From assembly GCA_027592485.1 (NCBI GenBank), contig JAQCKL010000096.1, forward strand, positions 1 to 10,979: a DNA stretch of 10,979 nt, given 5' to 3'. The translations under genes and the position numbers were made by a program. The notes under the pieces are model-generated. The model was not told where the DNA came from. It did no database searches and saw nothing but the letters and a program-made list of their open reading frames with translations. Position 1 is the first letter of the stretch, and each line of letters begins with the position of its first letter. Below are positions 5,467 through 10,979 of the stretch, piece after piece. The DNA comes from Cyanobacteriota bacterium (GTDB lineage: Bacteria > Cyanobacteriota > Cyanobacteriia > Phormidesmidales > Phormidesmidaceae).

Positions 5467-6669
5467 CTAACGCGGGGCAAAGTTGGCTGGGTCCTGATCG
5501 CGGCGATGGCGCATGGTGATGGGGGGACCTTGGCGATCGCCCACCAGGGCAGCGGTTTCCTCTAGCGCCGCCCTTAGTCGCTTCGCCCCATAGATCGACA
5601 TGTCTCGGGGCACGCTGATGCGATCGCGCAAATACCTGAGCGCCGAGTCAGATCCCTTGGGGGGCGGGCAGGGTTCACCCGTGATCAACTGGGTGAGGGC
5701 ACAGCGTAGGGCTTCATCAAATAGGCGATCGTCCGCAGGATTAACGCGAATGATATTGTCCCGGTGTTTTAGCACCCGCTGCAAGGCTTCGGTACGGGCC
5801 GTCTCGGGCTCCGGGTAGGTGGCATCGGGTAGCCCTAGCCAGGGGCCTTGATCCACCCGATTTTTATTGATCTGCATCTGGGGGTCGCCATTCTCATAAC
5901 AGCCCCCCATTTGGGGCGGCAAATCATGGGAGTGGGTGTGGAAGTCGCTTTGGGTGCCCCGATAGGTGGGGCGGCTTTCCATGGCGTCAAACCAGGCCGA
6001 AAAACCAGGATTTGCTTCCCGCAGGGAGTAGCCCTTGTAGTAGTAAAGGCTGGCATTCATCCGCTCCACATAGGGGGTGAAAACCACATCCACAATGCCA
6101 AAGTCCTCTAGGAAATAGGGGCCTGGGGTGTCGGCAAAAGCCGTTTCCACCAGGGAGACGACCTGGGTGAACTGGTCCCGGTTCCGTTGATCTTCCTGGG
6201 CCGAGCGGGTGGGATAGCACAGCCAAGAGCACCAGGCCCGAAACAGCAAGCGCTCCAGCTGGCGCAACGGGATCACTTTGGGGTCGGTCATACTCCAGCC
6301 CAGGGGGCCAAAGGCCCGCTCTAGGGCGATCAAAATATCGTCACTTTCGGTGATCAGGCGGCCATCCAATTCCACCGCAGGCAACATGCCGGAGGGGACT
6401 TTGCGCTTATACCAGCGCTCTTTTTCCCCGTAGCAAAACATGGTGACCTTTTCGATGCGATAGGGAATTTGTTTCTCCTCTAGCCACAGCCAAATCTTTT
6501 GGCAGTAGGGACACCAGGCGTGGTGATCGCGGTAGAGGGTGACCCTGACCGCTGCTTCAGTCTGGCCAAACAGGCGTAGCCGCGCTTGGGCATTGGTGGG
6601 GCCATTGACGGTATCGATGTGAAAGTCGGTGAGGGCTTCGAGCTCTGGCCAACTAAGGGGGGTGGTCAT
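5467..6669 (-). CDS. Glutathione S-transferase family protein, long cyanobacterial form, 400 aa
   Basis: The N-terminal half is a thioredoxin-fold GST domain with a glutaredoxin-like CPYC at residues 53-56 (HHAWCPYCQKIWLWL), the cis-Pro region KVPSGMLPAVELDG near 90-103 and the glutathione-contact ESDD at 108-111. An all-helical GST C-terminal domain follows to about residue 240 (YFLEDFGIVDVVFTPYVERM). The last ~150 residues are an extension (from QMGGCYENGDPQMQINKNRV onward) that standard 200-230-residue GSTs lack. A Cys rather than Ser/Tyr at the active site points to thiol-transfer, deglutathionylation or reductase chemistry (omega/Grx-like) rather than classical conjugation. No strong ribosome site precedes the ATG; a HIP1 site lies just upstream (6673-6680). 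It is tightly coupled to the sulfur-transporter pair, which suggests a role with imported sulfur or glutathione persulfide; this is inference. Confidence 0.85.
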   Translation of the reverse strand: MTTPLSWPELEALTDFHIDTVNGPTNAQARLRLFGQTEAAVRVTLYRDHHAWCPYCQKIWLWLEEKQIPYRIEKVTMFCYGEKERWYKRKVPSGMLPAVELDGRLITESDDILIALERAFGPLGWSMTDPKVIPLRQLERLLFRAWCSWLCYPTRSAQEDQRNRDQFTQVVSLVETAFADTPGPYFLEDFGIVDVVFTPYVERMNASLYYYKGYSLREANPGFSAWFDAMESRPTYRGTQSDFHTHSHDLPPQMGGCYENGDPQMQINKNRVDQGPWLGLPDATYPEPETARTEALQRVLKHRDNIIRVNPADDRLFDEALRCALTQLITGEPCPPPKGSDSALRYLRDRISVPRDMSIYGAKRLRAALEETAALVGDRQGPPITMRHRRDQDPANFAPR

Positions 6670-6716
6670 GGGGCGATCGCTGATCCTGCTGCAGTCTCTC
6701 CCTTGAGCCTAGCCTA

Positions 6717-6763
6717 AGCGGGTGGGGTTGTGGGGGCAAGCAAAGACTCTCAACCCGCACGCT
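6717..6763 (-). terminator. Imperfect hairpin between the MuiA-family and GST genes
   Basis: Arms agcgggtggggttg (6717-6730) and caacccgcacgct (6751-6763) can pair over about ten positions with a bulge, around a 20-base loop. It follows the stop of the MuiA-family gene at 6790 but lacks a T-tract on the minus strand, so it may be an attenuating or processing hairpin rather than a full terminator. Confidence 0.3.
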
Positions 6764-6789
6764 GACTGAGCAGTTGCCTACGAATGGGG

Positions 6790-8400
6790 TTAATTCTCCA
6801 AGCCGATTACGGCGATGTCACAGGGATGTTCAATGTGATATTCATACTGGATATACGCCACCGTTTGGGGGCCTAAGGTCAGGTCCCAATGGCAGAGTCC
6901 TGCACTCGACAGGGTAGAGGGGGGATCTGATGCGTCTAGGCAAACATCGACTTGGTCACTGCGGCTCACCGGAATTTGCTCTAAAACAGCCACCTGCAAG
7001 GGGTAGGGCAAGGGGTTGTGAAGGCTGAGACGATAGGCAAAACTCACCTGACAGCCCGGACCCTGGTTGGTCGTGTGACGGTTCAGCAACTCCCGCTGCA
7101 CTGAGAGGCTTTCATCCAGCCCTAGACTTAACTGAAAGGATTGACCAGGGGCCACGTAGTCAAATCGTTCTTGGCCAATGTAGCCCCCATCGCGAAATAA
7201 CTGGGCAGTTCCTGGCAGCAGCGGCAGTCCATCGGCGGGGTTGGTGAGGTGGGCTTGCAAGTAGGCCGCATCACTCCGTTGGGGCAGGGCCACATAGGTA
7301 AATTGGCTCGGGAAATCGTACTGGGCAAGGGGAACTCGATGGGCCTGGCTGTTACTGGGAATCGTTACTGGGCTTAGAGAATTGAACCGGACCACTGCCA
7401 GGGCGGGGGATAAGGCTGGACCATAGTGCTCAATCGCCCTCTCGGGCGGAATCTCACTGCCAGGGACAGCCCCTAACATGCGATAGGTGTCTTGCAAAAT
7501 GGGGCTGCGGCTGCGCCCGGACGGGTTATTGGCGGCGGCTTTGGGCAATTGGCGGGGCAGGGCAATGTACCAGACATCGGGCTGCGGTAACATCGGGCTG
7601 TTTTCTGGAGCCGCACTGGATAGTTTGATGGGCACCTCCGGCCAGTCTTCCCCTGTTTGCTGGCAGACATTGGCGAGACAGTCCAGCTTCAATCGATCTG
7701 GCGCTTCTCCAAATCGAATGTCGTAGCAAGGGTGCCATTGCACCTTCTCAACATGGTAAGTCACTTCAATATCCAGGGTGTCTGCTGCTGCCATCTGCAG
7801 AGGGATGCAGACTCGGTAATGGATGTCGGGGAGATCCGCCTGCAGGGCTTGGTGCTGTTGGCGGGCGTCCTGAAGCTGATGATCGATATCCGTTTTGTGG
7901 CGCTCTTGTTGGGCGATCGCCTCTGCTACAACTTGGTATTGCGTTTCTAAATAGGTCAGAAAATCGGTCACCCCCGATAGCGCTACCTGCTGTTGAGCTA
8001 AACCGAGGGAAAAGGTTCGTGATGATCGATCCGCTAATGTTTCTAAAAAGGTCCGCTGTAGTCCCAAGACCACCAGTTGGTCCTTAGCTTTGCGGAATTC
8101 ATCTTCTAAGGAACGAACGATAGCTGCCGTCTTTTGAATCGCCGCCGCTTGGGTCTCTAAGGCAGGGATAGGAATAACCAGAACCGTTTGTAAGGTGACC
8201 GAGCTATTGCTATAACCCTGGGCTTGCACGGTCTGGGGCTGTAGGGTGACCGGCAAATCGGTGAGTTCTAGGGTTGTGGCCCCCTGGCTCAGTTGTACCG
8301 TCCCCCGACGGGTGACGCGGGCTTGGGTGGGGTAAACCGTGACCGCTACAATTTCGGTTTTAACAGGGGTAGTGGTCATCTGTGGAGTTTGACCCATCAT
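6790..8400 (-). CDS. Mucoidy inhibitor MuiA family protein (DUF4140 + DUF4139)
   Basis: The 536-residue product begins with a DUF4140-type beta domain (VTVYPTQARVTRRGTVQL, residues ~20-37, then LELTDLP). Next comes a predicted helical/coiled-coil stretch of roughly residues 80-195, rich in Gln, Glu and Ala. The C-terminal half is DUF4139-like: VTYHVEKVQWHPCYDIRF (~208-225), LSSAAPENSP, a segment VALPQRSDAAYLQAHLTN, then FRDGGYIGQERFDYVAPGQSFQLSLGLDESL and a beta-rich end. This order is the standard MuiA-family architecture. The name comes from a mucoid-phenotype locus; biochemical function is not established. There is no signal peptide, so it is probably cytoplasmic. Start is uncertain: ATGs at 8400, 8397 and 8379 (MTTTPVKTE) all have weak ribosome sites. 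It stands alone, 120 bases from the GST gene on the same strand. Confidence 0.85.
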   Translation of the reverse strand: MMGQTPQMTTTPVKTEIVAVTVYPTQARVTRRGTVQLSQGATTLELTDLPVTLQPQTVQAQGYSNSSVTLQTVLVIPIPALETQAAAIQKTAAIVRSLEDEFRKAKDQLVVLGLQRTFLETLADRSSRTFSLGLAQQQVALSGVTDFLTYLETQYQVVAEAIAQQERHKTDIDHQLQDARQQHQALQADLPDIHYRVCIPLQMAAADTLDIEVTYHVEKVQWHPCYDIRFGEAPDRLKLDCLANVCQQTGEDWPEVPIKLSSAAPENSPMLPQPDVWYIALPRQLPKAAANNPSGRSRSPILQDTYRMLGAVPGSEIPPERAIEHYGPALSPALAVVRFNSLSPVTIPSNSQAHRVPLAQYDFPSQFTYVALPQRSDAAYLQAHLTNPADGLPLLPGTAQLFRDGGYIGQERFDYVAPGQSFQLSLGLDESLSVQRELLNRHTTNQGPGCQVSFAYRLSLHNPLPYPLQVAVLEQIPVSRSDQVDVCLDASDPPSTLSSAGLCHWDLTLGPQTVAYIQYEYHIEHPCDIAVIGLEN

Positions 8401-8680
8401 ATGTCTGCTATCTGCGATAGAAAGTTTCTGGAGAGGCTACGGCAAGATCAACTTGTTGATTAAAGGGTCGTTCCTACCATAGCGGAGATCTCACTGGCCC
8501 GAATTTGGCACACACAGCAGAATGTGTTCATGATGCCCAACGATTCCGACAACATTAAATGCCGTCATTCATCCTTAGACCAGGAATGCCAGCACCCAGG
8601 TATCCTTTACGTTCTACATCTACCTTAATGAATAACCCGTAGAATTTTCCGAGCCACTTTTGGATCGCTAAGACCTTAAA
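8401..8680. other. Gene-free stretch upstream of the MuiA-family gene
   Basis: About 280 bases with no credible coding frame. It should contain the MuiA-family promoter. I see no tRNA, no long repeat and no confident promoter boxes; a short ttctac/gtagaa pair near 8612-8644 is too weak to call. Confidence 0.4.
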
Positions 8681-8713
8681 CAAATAACCCCAGCACATGA
8701 CTGGGGTTATTTG
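8681..8713 (-). terminator. Strong intrinsic terminator of the secreted-protein gene
   Basis: Arms caaataaccccag (8681-8693) and ctggggttatttg (8701-8713) are a perfect 13-base inverted repeat around a 7-base loop. Read on the minus strand, the GC-rich core is followed by TTATTTGTTT, giving a good T-tract. It lies about 43 bases after the stop of the gene ending at 8756. Confidence 0.85.
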
Positions 8714-8755
8714 CGAGGGACTCAGGCCCCTTGAGCAAATTGGGCGCGCGATCGC

Positions 8756-10405
8756 TTAGTCAACCAGGCTGTCAACCGCGCTGGAAATTCGGGTGTCAGC
8801 CGCTTCTAAGGCCCGCATCTCAAAGCTAGCGGTGTTGGTGTTGAATTCCAACTGCAAGGGGAAGGCGACGGGGTTTGAGCTATCAACCGCAGGGTTGATC
8901 TCGCTAATGGTGAACTTGCGGACCCCACCATCGACGAGGCGATCGCCCAACAGCTCGGCGTAATCTGTAAACCTCAGCGTATCGCCAGGGTTAAACTCAC
9001 CCAGCACAGTCCCATCAACGGAGACCACAAAGGTGTCATCAGCATCCACGTTAATGGGGAAACCACTAATGCGGGTGAATACCGAGTCATCGGCCTGACC
9101 CACCCCCGTCATCCCAGGGAAGACGCGACTGGGTACTCCAACTGGGATATCCCGAGCAGCCATCTCATACTCAAATCCATCGGCAGAGGGGGGATCAACC
9201 CACCGCCCTGAGGGCACGTTGTTAAAAACAAAAATACCGATAAAGATAAATCGGGGCAGGATTGGACTGAATTGGTCAAATCCATCATTGGGGTTTGCAG
9301 AGGTATCGTCATCCCCTTCTTCGTCATCATCGTCATCGTCATCGTCATCGTCATCCCCTTCTTCGTCGGTGGTATCACCGCCCGAAGTGTCATCCCCAGT
9401 GCCGGACAACCCACCGATGAACTCACCCTCTCCACCAGTGGTATCGTCATCGGTGACATCTTCACCATCATCAGCGGTGTCATCGGTGACGTCATCCTCA
9501 TTGGGAGTGCCATCACCATCATCATCAAAGATAATGTCGTCGTAGGAAGGCAGATTAACCAGCGTAATCGAGTTAAAGATGTTGATGGTAGTCACCTGAA
9601 CCCATCCACGCTGGGAAAAGTCAAAACCGAAGTCATTCTGAGCCTGTGATGCGCCGAGAACAAATCCTGGTGGAGTTAAGATTTCGCCACCTGTCAGATC
9701 AAGTGACAAATTAGCGGCAGTAAATGTATTGCCAGGGCGGCTGGCTGTATAAGCTGTGTTTGGAACAGGGGTTCCTAGAACAACGGTGTTGCCAGGAGGC
9801 GTCGCACCGGGTGCGCCAGGTTGATACTGGAGAAGGACAACTGGTGTTTGGCGTCGAACAGCACCAATCCCAGGAGTACCCACCACAAATCCTGTTTCTT
9901 GAAGAATAAAGTTCTCAGCCCGATATTCAGTTTGAACAGCGCCGCCCGCCAAAGCTGTGCTGTTAACGGCATCAACTTGGAACTGAAGCGTTGTTGGAAT
10001 ATTGAAAAATTGAGCGCCTAAGGGTCCTATCCCTCGGAAAGCTAATGTGCCGAGCACCTCTCCCTGCCCATTTAGCCCCGCAAGATTATTAGCACCGACA
10101 GCTCCACTAATCGTTGGTAGCGTATTAGCAGTGAAGCGAAAAGGTGCAGGAACATTGCCCTGATTAGTTTCAATGCTGACAGTACCAATTTGCCAATTAG
10201 TTACAAATGCACGATTATCAGGCCCAGAAGTCCCGTTAGTTACAACATCGCTGCTTGGAATAAATATTTCAGCATTATTAAGATTAACTTCTCCTCCAGT
10301 CACCTGAGGCTGAAGCTGAGCTTGGCTAGGAGCCGTATAAATGGAGAGAGCTAGGCCCGTGCTAAGGCCAATCAAGGTGTACTTATTGTTGAGACAAGTA
10401 GTCAT
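8756..10405 (-). CDS. Secreted protein with an Asp-rich central linker, 549 aa
   Basis: Function unknown. The ATG at 10405 has AGGAG (10420-10416) ten bases upstream and begins a good signal peptide: MTTCLNNKYTLIGLSTGLAL, then SIYTAPSQAQ, with likely cleavage after SQA near residue 29. A longer frame to 10474 would put its ATG inside a hairpin, and its residues do not look coding. The mature N-terminal ~250 residues are Gly/Asn/Thr-rich and beta-like, with TGGEVNLNNAEI and LDLTGGEILTPPGF. Residues ~285-375 are an extremely acidic linker with a DDDGDGTPNEDD motif resembling thrombospondin type-3 calcium loops and a run of 11 Asp. The C-terminal ~170 residues form a second domain (GRWVDPPSADGFEYEM, FPINVDADDTFVVSVDG, FPLQLEFNT) of a kind I associate with cyanobacterial extracellular proteins. 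Calcium binding or a cell-surface role is inferred. It has a perfect terminator downstream and a porin fragment upstream. Confidence 0.85.
   Translation of the reverse strand: MTTCLNNKYTLIGLSTGLALSIYTAPSQAQLQPQVTGGEVNLNNAEIFIPSSDVVTNGTSGPDNRAFVTNWQIGTVSIETNQGNVPAPFRFTANTLPTISGAVGANNLAGLNGQGEVLGTLAFRGIGPLGAQFFNIPTTLQFQVDAVNSTALAGGAVQTEYRAENFILQETGFVVGTPGIGAVRRQTPVVLLQYQPGAPGATPPGNTVVLGTPVPNTAYTASRPGNTFTAANLSLDLTGGEILTPPGFVLGASQAQNDFGFDFSQRGWVQVTTINIFNSITLVNLPSYDDIIFDDDGDGTPNEDDVTDDTADDGEDVTDDDTTGGEGEFIGGLSGTGDDTSGGDTTDEEGDDDDDDDDDDDEEGDDDTSANPNDGFDQFSPILPRFIFIGIFVFNNVPSGRWVDPPSADGFEYEMAARDIPVGVPSRVFPGMTGVGQADDSVFTRISGFPINVDADDTFVVSVDGTVLGEFNPGDTLRFTDYAELLGDRLVDGGVRKFTISEINPAVDSSNPVAFPLQLEFNTNTASFEMRALEAADTRISSAVDSLVD
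9308..9367 (-). repeat. Asp-codon microsatellite flanked by 18-base direct repeats
   Basis: The hexamer cgtcat (minus strand GATGAC, Asp-Asp) occurs at 9322-9327 and four times in tandem at 9331-9354. It is bracketed by two exact copies of gtcatccccttcttcgtc at 9308-9325 and 9350-9367, 42 bases apart, encoding the DEEGDD blocks at each end of the Asp run. The pattern suggests slippage or unequal exchange, and the length is likely to vary between strains. Confidence 0.85.
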
Positions 10406-10415
10406 TAAGGTTATG

Positions 10416-10420
10416 CTCCT
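10416..10420 (-). promoter_or_regulatory. Ribosome binding site of the secreted-protein gene
   Basis: AGGAG on the minus strand, ten bases before the ATG at 10405. It decides this start over the upstream in-frame ATG at 10474, which has no good ribosome site. Confidence 0.6.
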
Positions 10421-10471
10421 AAGAAATCGTGAGAGTTTCTTTGTGTATTTATGTTCTATAGAGGATTGCAA

Positions 10472-10494
10472 CATTACCTAAAAGACAGGTAATG
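10472..10494 (-). repeat. Perfect inverted repeat between the porin fragment and the secreted-protein gene
   Basis: Arms cattacct (10472-10479) and aggtaatg (10487-10494) are an exact 8-base inverted repeat with a 7-base loop. It could be an operator for the secreted-protein gene or part of the end of the porin transcript; the T-tract (TTGC) is too weak for a clear terminator. Confidence 0.45.
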
Positions 10495-10513
10495 AACCAA
10501 ATAAGTTCCTCTT

Positions 10514-10529
10514 GATTTTCCGGAAAATC
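10514..10529. repeat. Perfect 16-base palindrome after the porin stop
   Basis: gattttccggaaaatc equals its own reverse complement. It lies four bases after the porin stop codon (10533-10535). It could be a compact terminator stem or a protein-binding site; no T-tract follows. Confidence 0.5.
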
Positions 10530-10532
10530 CGT

Positions 10533-10925
10533 CTAGAACGTGAACGTAGTGCGAATGACCCCCATAGTAATTGTTTCACTGCCAGGGGTATTGGCTGGGT
10601 CAAAAATTGCAATAACACCGGGGGTTATGCTGAGATAGTCCGTTAATTGATAGCGATAGAAAGCTTCAAGGTGTAGCGTTGCCCCTGGTTGCCCACCAGG
10701 ATCCCCGAAGCCCCCAGCGAGTGCATTGGGAACATTCTGGCCTTGGCGAAGGTTACTGCTGATGATGCGGGGCGGTTGACCAATATAAATACCGCCTAAG
10801 TTACCTTCCTTAAATAAGTCAGGAAAGTTTGCAAACAGCATCCAGTTGGTAGTCTCCACGCTGCCAGATTCCCCTGGGATGCGGGAGGTAGTATATCCAC
10901 CCCAAGCTCCCAACTGGTGTTTAGA
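10533..10925 (-). pseudogene. 3' remnant of an iron-uptake-type / OprB-family outer-membrane porin
   Basis: The ~130 codons match the end of the large cyanobacterial SLH-domain porins (slr1841/slr1908 type): GAWGGYT, then NWMLFANFPDLFKEGNLGGI, LHLEAFYRYQLTDYLSITPG and the terminal beta-strand IRTTFTF ending in Phe, the usual outer-membrane assembly signal. A full gene is about 500-600 codons with signal peptide, SLH domain and coiled coil, all absent. The same frame meets a TAG at 10926-10928 (minus strand), and none of the three frames of the ~50 bases upstream looks like porin; instead a hairpin lies there. A TTG at 10913 is the only possible start and has no signal peptide, so the fragment cannot be exported. 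I consider it a 5'-truncated pseudogene. A rearranged gene continuing beyond the window edge cannot be excluded. Confidence 0.75.
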
Positions 10926-10934
10926 CTAAGTCAT

Positions 10935-10974
10935 GCCCAAGTAGCCCCATCGCGTTGGATAGGGCTACTTGGGC
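10935..10974. terminator. Terminator-like hairpin abutting the truncated porin
   Basis: Arms gcccaagtagccc (10935-10947) and gggctacttgggc (10962-10974) form a perfect 13-base inverted repeat around a 14-base loop. There is no clear T-tract on either side, so it may be a terminator of a gene beyond the right edge, or the end of an inserted or recombined segment. Confidence 0.55.
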
Positions 10975-10979
10975 TGTGG

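Noticed and set aside
5072..5470. 132-codon plus-strand frame opposite the first transporter half
   Set aside because: It is a complement shadow of a strongly supported membrane-protein gene; its Pro/Arg-rich translation has no family resemblance.
9308..9367. Short tandem repeats as a possible CRISPR or origin iteron array
   Set aside because: There are no spacers and the unit is six bases long, in phase with codons; it is a coding microsatellite.
9109..9649. Long open frames on both strands of the acidic linker
   Set aside because: They are produced by the GATGAC repeat reading as Met-Thr, Ser or Ile-Val runs in other frames. Only the Asp frame has a signal peptide and flanking domains.
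10406..10474. Upstream ATG start for the secreted protein (23 extra residues)
   Set aside because: It would put a charged stretch before the signal peptide, its ATG lies inside an inverted repeat, and the internal ATG at 10405 has a proper AGGAG.

Overview
The window looks like a piece of a cyanobacterial chromosome. The genes present (magnesium-protoporphyrin cyclase AcsF, bilin-forming heme oxygenase, HemF, a cyanobacterial-type outer-membrane porin) fit an oxygenic phototroph. The HIP1 octamer GCGATCGC, which is over-represented in many cyanobacteria, occurs 14 times between positions 779 and 8946. I cannot name the species from sequence alone.

Layout. 1-413: a small unrecognised gene (minus strand). 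574-1943: acsF followed by a tiny desulforedoxin-like gene, both minus strand, closed by a terminator-like hairpin. 1944-2306: a divergent control region with two dyads. 2307-4465: hemF, a heme oxygenase (HO-2-like) and a 3' remnant of hemN, all plus strand. 4551-6680: a minus-strand operon of a large GST-family protein and a split YeeE/YedE sulfur-transport pair. 6790-8400: a MuiA-family (DUF4140/DUF4139) protein. 8681-10405: a secreted protein with a very acidic central linker, ended by a clear terminator. 10533-10925: the last ~130 codons of an iron-uptake-type porin that has lost its front end. The 10935-10974 hairpin sits where the rest of that porin gene should be.

How it fits together. 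The acsF / hemF-ho block handles three oxygen-linked tetrapyrrole steps: coproporphyrinogen oxidation, ring E formation for chlorophyll, and heme cleavage to biliverdin. As I recall it, Synechocystis has a low-oxygen operon chlAII-ho2-hemN under the MarR-type activator ChlR. Here the cyclase is divergent, the oxygen-dependent hemF precedes ho, and only the C-terminal domain of hemN survives, abutting the ho stop codon. I read this as a rearranged low-oxygen tetrapyrrole cluster in which the radical-SAM oxidase was lost. A desulforedoxin-like metal-site protein travels with acsF and is the most unexplored gene here. The right-hand 2 kb (secreted acidic protein and broken porin) has no HIP1 sites and several palindromes, and looks like a different evolutionary compartment.

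No tRNA, rRNA, CRISPR array, transposase or origin was seen.
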